DNA of 64,000 bases from Coniferiporia sulphurascens (taxonomy: Eukaryota; Basidiomycota; Agaricomycetes; Hymenochaetales; Hymenochaetaceae), in contig NBBA01000003.1 of the NCBI GenBank assembly GCA_002794785.1, positions 2,416,716-2,480,715 on the forward strand. The letters are read 5' to 3'. Below are positions 24,748-37,491 of the stretch, one piece after another. The notes beneath the pieces were generated by a model. It was not told the DNA's origin and did not search any database. It was given only the letters and a program-made list of their open reading frames with translations. Both the position numbers and the translations under genes were made by a program. Position 1 is the stretch's first letter. The number at the start of each line of letters is the position of its first letter.

Positions 24748-27700
24748 TCAGAAGTCGAGGAATGCCAGTTCGCTAAGCCGACGACTCTCTTCATCTTCGA
24801 TAGCACCTGCCTCGACGAGAATACTTCCACGCGAGTGCATACGCGGGCTCACGGCTGGTGCTCTCAGCCTAGCACCGAGGCTCTGTGAGCCCGAAGAAAG
24901 GAGTGATGCTGACACCGGCGAGAGTAAATTCCCCGCAGGGGAAGCGGTCCCCGACCGTCGAGACGGCGCGATCATTGTGGCACTATGCAGCGGTACGTGT
25001 TCGCGCGCCAGCTTTGCGTTTGAAGGGGAAGTGTGCGAAAAAGGTGGAGGTGCCGTAGGAGAAATCGCTCGTGGGCGTGTCCCAGTAAGTCCGGCGGTGA
25101 CAGAAGTGACGGCGTGCCTGAGGTTTCTGAGTGAACTTTTATTGCGGGGTTCTCTTGTGTTTCCGCTTGCGTTTTTGATAGATTTGGTGAAGGCGCTGCT
25201 TGGAGGAATGGCTATTGTTGGCTGATGAAAATGAGACGTATGAGCACGCATTCGGTAACCGAGCGGATAAACGACAAAGTCGGACAGCAAGGCGAAAGAT
25301 TTGAAAAGTGAAACGAGATTATAACGAAAGCAGTACGTGGATACAGAAAGGAGAAGCAAACACCGAGGGGGGAAAAAAGTAAAATGTTTAGATGAATACA
25401 TACCGTACCAACATTCGTGTTCCGCCGGCGTCCAAACAAATTAAGAGACATTTTCTTTTCCTTCTCCACTCCCCCAGTGTGCATGGCGACAGCCTGAACA
25501 CCAGACGCTGTGCGTGTAGGTGGGCATGTAAGAGAGGGTGTCAACGGGAGCGACTCACTATCCTCTTCTTCCACGGGGCCCAGACCAGCCAAAACGCCAA
25601 ATTCCTTCACACTTATTTCCTTCCCGACATCGTACCCCATAGGCTCTTCAATCTCGTCTTCCTCTTGCGGAGAAACAAGCACACGAACAGGACTGTGTCC
25701 GTGGCTAGACTCACTCGGTGTACGAGGGAAAGCCGCGCCAGAGCTAGTGCTTGTAGCAGATATAGAAGTCCCAGCTGTTGTTGTAGATGTGGTCGGAGAA
25801 AGTACAGGAAGAGCCAGACCAAGCGCGCAAGCCGGAATGCGTCTCGCTGGCGACCGTGCTGATATTTGCGATTGGACCGGAGAAGAACTGACCACGGAAT
25901 TCGAATCCGACGGATGCACCAGAGAATCCGCATTCCGAGGAACAGTATTGTGAGAGAAATGTGCGGCGGAGGAAGTTGGTGATGCTTCTAGTGGCGAATT
26001 TTGAGATTTCGCACTGTCTTTGCCTCCATCCTTCGTGGTCTTTCCGCAAGCCCTATCATGCACAGCTTTCGAAACGCCGATCGTAATTGACCTGTCCTTC
26101 GGAGGTAGAGGGGGCGGAGACGTGTCTGTGTCACTCCGCAGTTCTTCGAGCTGTTTCTTTTCTGTCTGAGAGGCGTGGCCTAACCACGCGTTTACCTTCC
26201 CAGTGGATTCGTTTGCTGACTCTCCAGCGGTGGTTTTGAAACCAGGAAGCTTCTCCGTGACTGCCGGGGGAATTGAGAAATCGGGGGATGCAGCACTATC
26301 ATTCTGAGACGCCTTTACAGCATCGCTAGACGCCGACATGAAAGATGAGCTCCTCGAACTGACAGACCCGTCTGAACCACGTAAGCTTCTCCGCTGAGGG
26401 ATCGGTGGACTGCGAGGACCGCGCACACTCCCTTCTTTTGATCTCGAATAGGGGCCCTCGGGTGAGCGCGGGGAAGTCGGTGATTTCGAAGACTGAGAGC
26501 GAAGGGACGAACGCGGATGAGACGGAGAGGAAAGAGGCGAGCGCAAAGCTCGGCCGATGACAGTTGCTGCTGAGCTTGAAGAAATCGACTTTGCTGAGGG
26601 AGACGGTAAGTCCTTAGGAGACCCAGGTTGCCTAGCCTTAGAGACTTCAACGGACTGGCTATCGTGCGGAGAGTTCAATACGAGACTCGAAGGTGTCGCA
26701 GAAAATTTTTCTCCCGCCTCATCCGCCTCGCCAGCGACATCGACATGCGCTGCCGTCGGATTTTTGCTGTCGTCTTTGTCCAAGCCCCTAATAGCTGGCT
26801 GCGAATTAAACTCTCGGGACCCTTCGCTTTCCTGCGTGACTACGGGTAGCGGTGCACACGGTGTTGAAGTAGCAACAGTGGGGGAAGCAGGGAACTTCCA
26901 TGCTCCAAGTGCAACCTTTTCGCTGTCCTTCGCCTTCCCTGCCTTTGCACCACCTAATGTCTGCGCCGTCCCGACCAGCACATCCTGCTTTATATCATGT
27001 GGAAGGTCAAGGCTAGGCGGCATGGAAGGAAGCGGTCTCGTGGAGGTATTTAATTTCGTAGATGTGGGTGGCTTCGGCCGTGATGGTGATGAAGGTTCTC
27101 GGCGTTGCGAAACCGGCGAGACCAGAGGATCCTCTGACCGGCTTTGGGGTCCAGTGGGCGTGCCAGACTGCGTTACAGTAGGGGAGTTCTGTGTAGTAGG
27201 GTGAGTCTATTGTCAGAGGATCTACTATAAAGGTTTGGAAACGCACCGAAGATACGGAGGGAGATTCCGAAATAGGCTCCAATAAATTTACTGAAGATGT
27301 CGATTTAACTCCGCTTTCCACCGAAGGCGACGAAGAGTCTTGGCGTTCCTTTGATAAAATTATCGCTATATGCTCTGGCATTTGCTGCTCCTCCAATGAG
27401 GTGAGATTTTCTTCGATCGCTTCGTTCTCCATATTTTCACCCATTTGAGACACGTTTCCTTCACGTGGGTTCTCCTCTGATGATCCTGCAGAACTTGGGT
27501 TGTGCGCACTGTTCTCGTTACGCATCTTCCACGCCTGCATAACCACCTCCGCTGCACTCATACCTCCCTGGCCACCCTCGGCGACGGGTTCCTCCACGTC
27601 GCTCCGCTCCCCTTCCATTCGCTGCAGTGGTCCGATCGCACCGAATTGACGATAGCCTTCGTCTGAATCGAGAGCTGCGTACGAATACCGCCTGCTCGCT

Positions 27701-29252
27701 GGTAGCAATCCGCGCGCTCGTAGTGCCTCCGCACGCCTCCGATCCGAAGCGCGCTCCTTCTCCTTCTCGCGTTCTGCCACCTTCTCGTTCATACCCTCGC
27801 GCATAGATCCGACAATGCCTGCAAGTTTCGATCGCGAGACCATAGGTCGTACGGTCAGGTTTGCATCGGAAGGACGCAAAGAGGGGGAAGAGCGCGTGTT
27901 CGCGAGGCCCCTTGAAAGACGCATGAATATGTTGTTGCTCGACGCGCCCGGGCGGAGAGTCGCGTTGTTTCTATTTTCGGGGCTGGTCGGAGGTGGAGAG
28001 ATAGGAGCTGCTGCAGCGGCTTGTGGCCTAAATAAGGGTAATTTTAAGTACCGAGAATAGTTAAAGAAGTTTAAAGTAATGAGAATATGCGGTATTAGCG
28101 GAGGGGAGATAGTGACGTGAAGGCCAGCGCAGCACAGTGATCACTTCCGTAATGCGCACAGAAGAATATGAGGGGCGCAAGGCCACATGTGTGGACTATA
28201 CTCACGGATTTACTCTATTGCCTTTCCCAACGGTAGTCTTCAGTGAAAGTATGGGACGAGGGAGACGCGTAGACGATGCAGCTACAGTGGATCTGGGATT
28301 GGCAAAAACAGAGATGGAGAGTCAGTAAGAGTACAAAATAGGCCCAACGATAAATTAAAGGAGGAGGCAGAAGGAAAACGTAGTATCGGCAAAGATATAA
28401 TTTGGGCATGATAAACTCACGAGCTTGCTTGAACAGGTTGCACAGTATTTCGTTGAGAACTAGAAGAATCGCGCCTAAGCAAGGTATCAGACAAGTAGAA
28501 ATATGTGGAGTGAGATACCGACAAAAGAGTGTTTTGTTGCGACGATATAAAAGAATGAACGAGTGACAATGGGCTGGTCGGAAGATAGAGGGAAAACGGT
28601 GTAGCAATGTCGAAGGAGTTATAAGGGTATGAAAAAACGCTCCAAACGCGCCAATCGGGGAGACCCAGGTGAGAGTAAAGACGCCGGAAAAGAAAAGAAA
28701 TATACACAAGGGGTGGGACACAGATGAAAATAAGTGGGCATACGGAACAAAGTACGTACTTCTGGTGAACTGTTACTTTCTCTGGCTTCGACGCATGTGC
28801 CGCATCCAAGAACCCCTCCGCCTCATAGGGCATCCCGATCTTCCCCCTGAATTCTTTACTGCTTCCTATTGAAGCTTCTCCTCGTTCCTGGGATTGTCCA
28901 ACGAGAGCTGGTGCCATGGCCCCGGGAGGCAACGATGCGTGCGTGGAAGAGGGAAGTGGAGGGAGCGGCACCGTCGGTGGTGATGACGGTGGGAGTGTAC
29001 GTGAAGATGACAAGGAAACACGCGCACGCGCGCCGACGCTTGTACCAGCCTTTGCGTTACTACAAATTAAATTTAAGAAAAACGAGGAGGGGGTGATATT
29101 TCATTAGCATGCTGAGATCCTCCGTCCGCATTTCATCTGATCTGCAGAGTACCAGTGAAGGAGAGGACGCACCTCGGATCTGTCAATGTGCGTACGCCGC
29201 CACGCTGGTTCGAGTTCTCCGGGCCTGTTGTTCCCAGGACGTTTGTTGCCAT
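24748..29252 (-). CDS. Long Ser/Pro-rich, largely disordered protein of unknown function
   Basis: Exon 1 (29173-29252) reads MATNVLGTTGPENSNQRGGV and joins in phase across a 113-nt intron to NAKAGTSVGARARVSLSS. Then come TLPPSSPPTVPLPPLP, GMPYEAEGFLDAAHAS, a short exon near 28428-28470, and a long exon from about 28030 containing SMREGMNEKVAEREKEKERA and MSAAEVVMQAWKMRNE. After an intron near 27190-27240 a second long exon runs to about 25400. It holds many S-P and R-S-P motifs (RSPLSSPSHPRSSLRSQSS, SPTSPRSPEG), a DDD/E-rich patch and KEFGVLAGLGP. The last exon (about 24748-25235) ends RRLSELAFLDF. Low-complexity, basic and phosphorylatable sequence suggests a regulatory or scaffold protein, but no catalytic domain is visible. 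At least five exons; total length roughly 1000 residues. The family is not recognised. Confidence 0.7.
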
Positions 29253-30779
29253 GCGTTGCTTCCGGCCTACTTCTTCTCTGGTATCTGGTGGGGTGGCAGA
29301 AGTTCCCAAACGCAGGCTGGTGCACGAGACGCGAAACAGGCAGTGTGGACTCTTCGTTCCCGATGCTTAACGCAGTTTGACAAGCAAAACAAGACGCGGG
29401 GGTAGACGCGCTGCGGTAACTGCGACGAGACTTCACTTTAGCACGACGCTAACACTAGAGGCTGCGAAAGCTACGCGTACGAATTTGAGGTCTTTTTAGA
29501 AAAGCAAATTCGAGCGAGGCGAGCGAGTTACGGAGCTTTGAGGTACCCGCAAGAGCCGCCCGTATGCGCTGTCCGTCGGTGCTTTCTCGCTGGCAAGTCC
29601 GTTGTGAAATGGTTGTGTTCACGTCTGCAGGCCTCGTCGGTGTTGCACCCGTAGTCGTCGTCGATGACCGAAGAAGACAGTAGAGAAATAGGACCGAGGC
29701 GTCTCCGCCTCCCATACGAAGAGCATCCGGAATCCACGATAGTACGCATCTAAACAAATATAAAAAAATAAATAATCGAAGGCGTCTAGAGGGAGACCAG
29801 GATCACAGGACACGCTGGCAGCCGGTAGCTACCTCGTTTGGAAGTTCACCGTGGAATGCAAATTACCATATACGGAAGCAGATCAACCTAGCCATCATCG
29901 CCTAATACTCTCATGCTCCTTATTCGAACATTCCACCATGTTAACCGACCTGCCACGATGCGGGGAACATGGGGAACCGGTCGTGTGTATTCCGTCTGCT
30001 GCCCGCGTCCGACGAAAATTACATCCCCAATGGAGGAGCCATCCATTCATATCCCGGAGGGAGCCAGGAGACAGACAGGGGCGTACCTATGGACCCAGGC
30101 CTCGAAGGTCTTGTGCATGGGAAGCGTAAACCTTGAATACGGCGCTACTACCCGGCCGCCGGTCCGTGTGGCTCTCAAAACCAGCGCGCAACAACATCAA
30201 TTTGAAGCAGCCGGTACTAGTACAGAAGTTCGGATCCGAGCTGGCTCGGCTAGTACTATGTGTCTGAAATTTTTTGGAAAAATCTGCAGTCCTCTTTACG
30301 TTTTTGAAGAAAACGTGGACGATGCCCGGCTCCAAAATAGGCACGAAGAACTGGATCGGAGGTTACACTTTGGGGGTGCAATCCAGTCGTGAGTGATGTG
30401 TAGCTGAAGTACCAGGTACGAACTAACTGGCTGTGCTTCCATCTCGATGCCTTGAGCTCTCAAGCGCCGCTATCACCTTCTATCTCAGGCTCGAGGTCTT
30501 GGGATACACATAACATCAAGCTCATCCGTATACCCTCGCGTCCTGAACCCGCGGGTAAGCCAGAGTCTCTTTGAAGCTGGAAATTCAAACCTGCGACTGC
30601 GTCTATCGCTTTCAGCGTTTTAATTTATCACACATGAGGAAGCAGCTTGAGTTTGATGTCGTCCAGAAGTCCTGCCCGATAACAGAGCCGGAGTCTCTCT
30701 CGAATGCCGACTTCCGCTTCCAACTCTTCGCTCCCCCAAGACAGTAGCAATTTTTACAGTCCGCGCGCATCCAGCGTTC
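29253..30779. other. Stretch without a confident gene, left flank of the LINE
   Basis: Frames at 29455-29757 (minus) and 29913-30392 (plus) show no domain. On the minus strand, 30470-30600 reads through LKAIDAVAGLNFQLQRDSG to a TGA, and about 30640-30779 reads WMRADCKNCYCLGG, which look faintly protein-like. They may be remains of a gene whose other part lies right of the LINE (about 37560-37720 minus). I cannot join them in one frame. Confidence 0.3.
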
Positions 30780-30793
30780 GACATCTTGAATCT
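30780..30793. repeat. Left target-site duplication of the LINE
   Basis: GACATCTTGAATCT, identical to 37492-37505. It immediately precedes the T-run that represents the element's poly(A) tail. Confidence 0.92.
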
Positions 30794-30962
30794 TTTTTTT
30801 TTTTAATTCTGCATTTATATACCGCTACATTACAAAGTAAAAGACGTGGATATGAGACCAAGTGAAGTTTTCGTGCAAGAGGAGATTAACAAGTTATAAA
30901 GTGTCCGATTTTAAGGCAATAAATGGTGGGAGGTGTGTGGGTCAGAATTTAGTGGTGTATAA

Positions 30963-33900
30963 CTATGGGGGGAAATAATGTGTGTTAAGAATTGGTTCAT
31001 GGATGGTAAATGCCTTCGTAAATGCATTGGACGAGTTTAAAAAGGAAGCAAATTTTTGGAGATATTGTTCTTTTGTGAAGAGAATATGGTCTGGTGGTGG
31101 GATGGCATTCCCGAAGGCCTGAACACGTGCAAAGTTAAGGAGTGGGCATCGACATATGATATGATCTCGTGTTTGTATGAGTTCCCCACATGGGCATGAA
31201 ATCGGTATGGTGGGTACGAATCGCTGATAGTAGTCTCCAAAGTGGCCATGTCCTGTTATTGCGTGGAAAATGCGCAATGAGATATCTCGAGGGTAGTAGA
31301 AACATTTCCAAAAGTGAGGTAATTTCGACGAAGGTACTGCGGATATGGTGTTAAATGATGCAGAGTGCGAAATGTCTTTTGTGTTTCGTATGAGATTGGC
31401 CCAAGAGTTGATCATGGTGAGGTTTATGTTTTCTTTTTCCCCGGCATATGTTTTTAGTAGGAACGGTCAACCAATTGGGGAGAAATGTGTGAGTTTGTCC
31501 GCGATTTCATTGCCAGGAATGCCTATGTGACCAGGAGACCAGTGAAGATGAATATGGTGACAAGTATTAGAAGTGAAAGAATCAGAAAAGTTTCGGAAAA
31601 TTTTTGAAGAGGATTGAGCAGCGTGCAGAGATAAATCAATGATGGTAGGGATACAGGAAGACGAGTTGGAGAAGAAATGAATGTTGTGAATGTGTGAAGA
31701 AGTGAGAATATGACGTTGGTGGAAAAGAGTGATACGTTCTGTACATTTTGTGAGGGCATACATTTCGGTGTCGAAGGAAGATCCAGAAGGAGAGCAATAG
31801 AAATGACCGAGGTCAATGATTAGGGAATTATGATATATGACAAATGATGAAATGGTAACTGATTGGTTGTTTTTGTAATTTTTTGAACCATCTGTGTAAA
31901 CTAAAAGATTGTGAATATTTTTTGATAAAGAATCATGAAGGGAAATGATGCGATTTTTTTCTTGGTTTTTACGGTTTAATGAAGAGATTCCAGAATCGAG
32001 ATGATATGAAAGAGATTTGTAATGAAATTGAGACGGATTATTGGGTAAATGTTGAGACAGATGAGCAAGGTAAGGATTGAGACAGATGAGCAAGGTAAGG
32101 ATTGATGTGTTTGGTTCGTGGATCTGTGAGGAAAGCAAGGCAATGGAGTTGAGTTTTTGGTTTTGCCGATGTAGATTTGTGACGTGATGTAATGGGTGGT
32201 TTAGATGTAGGAAGACGAGGCCAAGAAGAGGGAAGACGGTTGAGCAACTGAGAGTTTAGTGGAAGACAGTTGAGACGGAGGGCGGTAGACTGGTTGTATT
32301 TGTTGAGAAGAATTGGTATGGGAAGGACATGAGATAAGCGATGAAGTGCGTGTGAGGGTGTTGTTTGGAAAGTACCAGTAAGGAGATGTAGGCTTTGATT
32401 TTGGGCAACAGTCATGTGCTGGAGTTTGGTTTTTTGTCGAATGCCCATGTACCATAATTGGAAACCGTATGTGAGGACCGGGAGGACGTTTGAGTAATGA
32501 AGAGTGTGGAAGTTGGTGAATGACAGGCCTCGGATGGTATTGCCTAGAATGCGAAGCGCCATGGACGTGGATCGTGCCTGCATGCACATACATTGGATGT
32601 GATGGTTGAAATTCAATCTCTGATCAAGGAAAAAGCCCAGCCAATGAATAACAGGTGAAGAATTAATGGTAACGGAGGGCGAATGAATGTCCGAAAGGGT
32701 AATGGAAGGGAATGAAGTGGGCGAAAAACCGTGTCATATGAAGTGAATAAGGTCGGATTTAAAGTGATCAACGGAAAGTTGGATGTCATTTAATTTACTA
32801 GAGATAATGTTGTATGCTTTTTTTAGAAGAGAAATATTGTTTTGATAGGATTCTGAATAAACCAGGATGAGTTGATTGTCGACATATGCCTTGAGGCAAG
32901 TGTCTGAGGAAGAGTTAAACAAGTTAAGGATGAAAGCCATGTAGATGGAAGAAAGGATAGGTGAAATCGGGGAACCTTGTGGAATACCAACGTTATGAAT
33001 GGGTCTAGGCTTGGAAAGAAAATTGTCAATTTTAAAAGATATGTGACGATCAGAAAGAAAGGCTTGTGTCCAAAGAATGATTTTTTGATCGAAGCCAAGA
33101 AGGTGAAGAGAATGTAGGAGACGTGAGTGGTTGACGTTATCGAAATAGCCTTTGATGTCGATGGCAAGAGTGGAGATGAACAGTTTCTTTTTGTGTGCAA
33201 TTTGTATGTTGTGAATAAGTGAAAGACTGGCATCGATAGTGCAAGAGTTGGAGCGGCCCCCAAATTGAATAGTAGGTACTAAGTTGAATCGGCTGACGTC
33301 CCAGGTAAGGCGTTTAGCGATGATTTTTTCAAGGATTTTTCCGATGCATTCAAGGAGGGTGATTGGTCGATCCAATCTCGGGTTACTAGAGTCAGTTTGG
33401 TTTGGTTTAGGAATTAGGACAATGTTAGTGTTTTTCCATGGGTGTAGATGATGAGAAAAGCATTCATTGAAAAGATTAAAGAGAATGGTTGGATGTGTCG
33501 CATTTACCCACTTAATATAAGCATATGAAATATTGGAAATACCCGGTGCTGAATTATTGTGGGTTAGATTGAGGCACGTGTTGATTTCATTTTGAGTGAT
33601 ACAAGGAGACGCTCGAGTAGGTTTTTTTGGTGGGTCATATGGAAGGGCAGTTACTTCAGGCTGAGGTACTGCTGAAAAGAATGATTGATGAAACACGTGA
33701 GCTTGCTGTTCAGGGGTATGTGCATATTGGTCATTATATAAAATAGGAGGAGTGCGAGTTTTTCTTTTGCCAGATGACCATTTAGCGTATTGATATATGT
33801 CGTAAGATGATGCTCCTTCGAGAATGGATGTCACCCAGGATTGTTTAGCTTTCTTGAAGATGATCTGTGCTTCTTTGTGGAGATGTTCTTTTTCAAAGTT

Positions 33901-34935
33901 ATTGGAGCAGTCCCAAAAGGTGCGTATTGCTTGATCGCATTCGTCATTCCACCAGTATGAGTATGAGAAGGCCAATGAGGATGTTTGAGGCATGATCTTG
34001 GAAGTCATTAAGGTGATAATGTCGGAAAGCTGTTTCGCGTAGACATTTATTGAGTCATTGCTGGAGAGAAGGGGCAATGGTTGTTCGTTGAGGTGGAAAC
34101 TGAATTTTTCAATCCATTCTTGTTTACGCTCCAGGTCATATTTGTATGTGGTGACAGCATCTTCTGGAGTGAAATCAGTGTTAATGGGTAAAAATGCAAC
34201 CATAATTGGGATGTGGTCAGAAGAATAAGCCAGTAGATCAACGCATGTCCAATCATAAAAGAAATCCGAAAGAATGGCGGTGAAATTAAGAAGTGTTAAG
34301 TCAATGATGGAATCAGATTGTCAGTGTTGTCCTTTACGAGTTGGGAAGTCGATGTTGTTAAGGATGAATAGCAATTGATCATGAGTCCAAGTAAGGAAAT
34401 TATCCGATTCAACCAATGATTGTTGTATTGGTTGGTTAGGAAGGGCCCATTCCACATGATGAAGGTTGAAGTTGCCCATGATGCATGTAGGAATGTCGTA
34501 TTCGAGTTCGATGTCAATAAGGAAGCAAATGTTGTCACCGAGAATACCAGATCCGTAGTTATAGCAATTTATGAGTCGGAACGTTTTGTTGAGATAGGTG
34601 ACGTCAATGGTCATGAAATCCTTGTGGTTAGTAATGTCTTGACGTGAAGTAGCAGAAAGATGTGGAAAGGAACATCGGACATAAATAATAACATGGGGTT
34701 TAATAGGAGAAAGAGGGTCGTAAGACGGAATGAAATAATCCCAGGCTGGATGTTTAATAGGAAGCAGAATAGGAACCCCATCTGGAGAAGAATCGGAACG
34801 TGAGAGACCAGAAAAGCCAATGAATGGTTCTTGTAAAGTGAAGATATGAAGATTTGGGTTATTTAGAAGTTGAGTAGTACAAGGACCACTTTTAGCTACA
34901 TTAAGCTGAAGGATGTGTAGGGCCGTATGATTCAT
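30963..34935 (-). pseudogene. LINE ORF2 (APE endonuclease, reverse transcriptase, RNase H), inactivated
   Basis: Domains in order: APE endonuclease (34935 to about 34170; LQEPFIG, MGNFNLHHVEW, SSDHIPIM), RT (about 33900-32600; ECIGKILEKIIAKRL, TLAIDIKGYFDNVNHSR, VGIPQGSPISPILSSIYM, KAYVDNQLIL), thumb, RNase H (about 31900-31460; LVYTDGSKN, SSFDTEMYALTKC, HFFSNSSS, HWSPGHIGIPGNEIAD) and a Cys/His tail (CPCGELIQTRDHIICRCP). TGA codons interrupt the frame at 34321, 32734 and 31467. A perfect 25-bp tandem duplication at 32054-32103 shifts the frame before RNase H. Catalytic residues are altered: GDFN to GNFN in the endonuclease, YxDD to YVDN in RT, and the third RNase H Asp to Asn. In each case the changed base follows a C. 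Confidence 0.88.
32054..32103. repeat. Perfect 25-bp tandem duplication inside LINE ORF2
   Basis: The 25-bp unit beginning GAGACAGATGAGCAAGG occurs at 32054-32078 and again at 32079-32103. Because 25 is not a multiple of 3, it accounts for the frame change between the RT-thumb segment and the RNase H segment. Confidence 0.95.
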
Positions 34936-37292
34936 AGAGTGTCATCGTGAACTGAGTTGTGAGGGTCAATTTGCATTGAAGGAGAGTTGGGTCGAATGAA
35001 CGCTGGGTCGGAAATGAATTGATGACGGGACAGGTGAATGTGAATAAGGTTCGGATTTGAGGTTGTAGGAGATGGGGGAGATGACATTGTCATGCGCATA
35101 GGCACCGGGAAGCAATTGAAGTAAAATGCACGTTGAGGACAGTCAATTGAGTCGGCGGGATGAGCTCCTGAACAGTTGACACAATGGAAGTGATCGCAAG
35201 GTTGGTTGTCTTGATATCGGGCACTGGAGCATCCGGAGCACATTTCGTGGTGTTGAGATGTAAGGTGACATTTAGAAGCACAGTAGCGACAACCTAGGGG
35301 TAGAGTGCAGTTAATAGTCAAATGTCTGAATTTCCAACATTTAGTGCATTGTGAGAAGCAGGGCTTTTCTTTCCAAATGAGTGGGATGGTAGATTGACCG
35401 AAAATAAAGAAAATGGAAGTGGTCACTTTACGAAGCAGGTCCCCGTTAGGGTCCTCGAACATGAATGATATTGACGATCTGGGTTTGTTGATGAAGTCTG
35501 GGTTACGAGCCCATCGAGGCGGTTGAGTAATTTTCAAAGTACGGAATAAATCATTTAGTAAAAGGGACCGGAGAATTTCGAGTTCGGAGAAGATCGGAGA
35601 ATTTGGCCCGTTTGATGTAATAATGTTGCTAAGAATAACCTTGGACCATTTAATGTCATGGGTGATAGTGAGTGGGTGATTTGGTCGTAATTCGAACGAT
35701 TCCTTAAGAATGGGAATAATGGAGTTGATTGAATTAAAGGAGACAGTGTTAGGAAAGGAAAAGATGCAGTTCCCCGACATGTTCCAGTTGGTGCCAATGA
35801 TGTGGATGTGTCGTGCTGTTGGGATACGGTCCAGTTTAGCTTGAATGCGGTCGATTAGGACTTTGGAGTTGGGTCGAGATGATAAAGGCATATTCTGGCC
35901 TTGGAAGTGCACAACGTATCAGGTAAGAGTGGAAATAGATGAAGGTGCCAAGGGTAAGAGTTTTGGTTGGATTGTTGGCATATTAAGGCCGAAATGATCT
36001 TTGTATGTCAGGGTACTAATGGGTTGGTCCACAATAGGATTACGTAGTGTGACCGGTGATGGGGTGCGTTGTCTCAGGCCGGAGGGGCGAACACGGTTGG
36101 GATTAGAGATTAAAACTTGTGGTGGCTGAATAAATCCTTGGCTGACATGATCTGAATCCTGCGAATATTTGTTGATAAGGGGAGCATGATGTGAGGTTAT
36201 GGGAGCATTTGCGTTAAGAGGGCCATTGGGAGGAAGGAAAGTAGCCACTGTTTCTTCAAGTTGAACCATCCGAGAGACGATACGAAGTTCGAGGTCTTTA
36301 GCGTGTTGCCTAGCTTGTTCCTGGAGGGTAGATTGAAGAGCCGTAATCATTGAGCTGATAGTGGTAAAGTTTGGTCCTGCGGTTATTGTAGTGGCTACGG
36401 GTTCGATAACATTGTCCTGAATTGAATTTGGAAAAAGGATCGGATTGCAGACATGGAAGTCGAATTGGCCAGAGTTGTCAATGCTAGTTTTGTGGTAGGT
36501 AATCGGTGTTGTTGGTTCAGTGGGGTGAACAATGGTTACTGATGTAGCAGATGGAATGAAGTGAAGGTGGAAAAGTTGTATCATGTTGGCAAGGGAATTC
36601 ATCAAATGATCAGTGAGATGTTGATTGAATCGGGAGGGCCACATGTTTGAAATAAGAGATAAGAGCTGTTCGATGGCCTGAGTCCATTCTTCAAAGGAGC
36701 GTGGGGCTAAAATGTTTTCGAGAGAGTCATGAGCTTCGGACTTGAGGATGCGATCTTCCATTGCTTCTTCACTAGGTGATGGTGTGAATCAAAGGTTTCA
36801 TTGTTGGTGCATGGGAGGTTCCGAAGATGAAGACAAATGTGATTGGTCGGAAATTTGATGTGCAAGGATAGGGGCAGGCAGTGTGTTGTCTTGTATGTTC
36901 CCATGTGTTGAAGGCGAGGCAGCTTGTAGAAGGGACTGTGAGTCAAGAGGAAAGACAACATCCATGGGAGTGGTAGTAGGCGCAGCAAGAGTGATATCGG
37001 AATAATTAGCATAGGTAGACGAGAAGTCTTGAAAGTGTGCATTGAATGATGGGTCTTGAGAAGTTGGCATAGATAATACAGATGGAGATTGAGATGATGG
37101 AAGTATTTGCTGATAACCTGTTATTTCTGTGTTTATGTTAGTGTTAGTGTTTTCTTTAGGGGGAGAGGGGAGCGGTTGAGGAGGAGAGTGAGAGGCAGGA
37201 AGGTTAGGAGACATAGAGTTATACACATGCATTTCTTCGGGAGTGTTGGCGAATCTTGGGCTACTGAGGGATGGGGTTTGAGAGGATGCCAT
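34932..37292 (-). pseudogene. LINE ORF1 (gag-like, CCHC zinc knuckles), interrupted by TGA codons
   Basis: Three open segments lie in one frame: 36798-37292 (MASSQTPSLSSPRFANTPEE, Ser/Pro/Thr-rich), 35919-36761 (MEDRILKSEAHDSLENILAP; a coiled-coil-like stretch containing QEQARQHAKDLELRIVSRM), and the segment ending at 34932. They are separated only by TGA codons at 36798-36800, about 36789-36791 and 35919-35921. The last segment carries Cys/His clusters (CTKCWKFRHLTINC, CRYCASKCHLTSQHHEMC, CVNCSGAHPADSIDC) typical of LINE ORF1 nucleic-acid-binding knuckles. The stop codon of ORF1 (TGA, 34932-34934) overlaps the ATG of ORF2 as ATGA, which suggests termination-reinitiation coupling in the ancestral element. 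Confidence 0.85.
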
Positions 37293-37491
37293 GGGGAAAA
37301 GAAAGGGCTAAAGGAGGTAGGGGGAGATGGGATAGAGAAGTGGATAAGGGTGAAGTTTGGATGAAAACAGCTCGACGGATGTCTACTGTGAGGGGAACTG
37401 GTGTGGGTGGTTAACCCAGGGAGTTTAGGGGTGGCGAAAGTGGCTGTGCAAATGGTGAGATGATGGTGGTAAGAGGTCAAGGGGTGTTCCA

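Larger units (their letters stand above)
30794..37491 (-). mobile_element. Full-length but decayed Tad1-like LINE (ORF1, endonuclease-RT-RNase H ORF2)
   Basis: A non-LTR retrotransposon in reverse orientation. It begins near 37491 on the minus strand and ends in a T-run on the plus strand (30794-30804), i.e. a poly(A) tail. The 14-bp target-site duplication GACATCTTGAATCT flanks it exactly (30780-30793 and 37492-37505), so both ends are present. ORF1 ends in CCHC-type zinc knuckles. ORF2 has an APE-type endonuclease, RT, RNase H and a Cys/His tail, the order seen in the Tad1 clade. ORF1 contains three in-frame TGA codons (36798, about 36789, 35919). ORF2 contains three (34321, 32734, 31467) plus one frameshift at a 25-bp tandem duplication (32054-32103). 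Three catalytic Asp codons read Asn. The copy cannot encode an active protein. The sense strand is notably poor in G. Confidence 0.92.

Noticed and set aside
26557..27204. Plus-strand 215-codon frame opposite the Ser/Pro-rich gene
   Set aside because: Antisense of a GC-rich, low-complexity exon; no own motif or splice context.
31523..31816. Open frames of 60-150 codons in other frames across the LINE (for example 31523-31816, 32201-32593, 32823-33263, 34420-34647)
   Set aside because: They overlap the endonuclease-RT-RNase H frame and arise from its G-poor composition.
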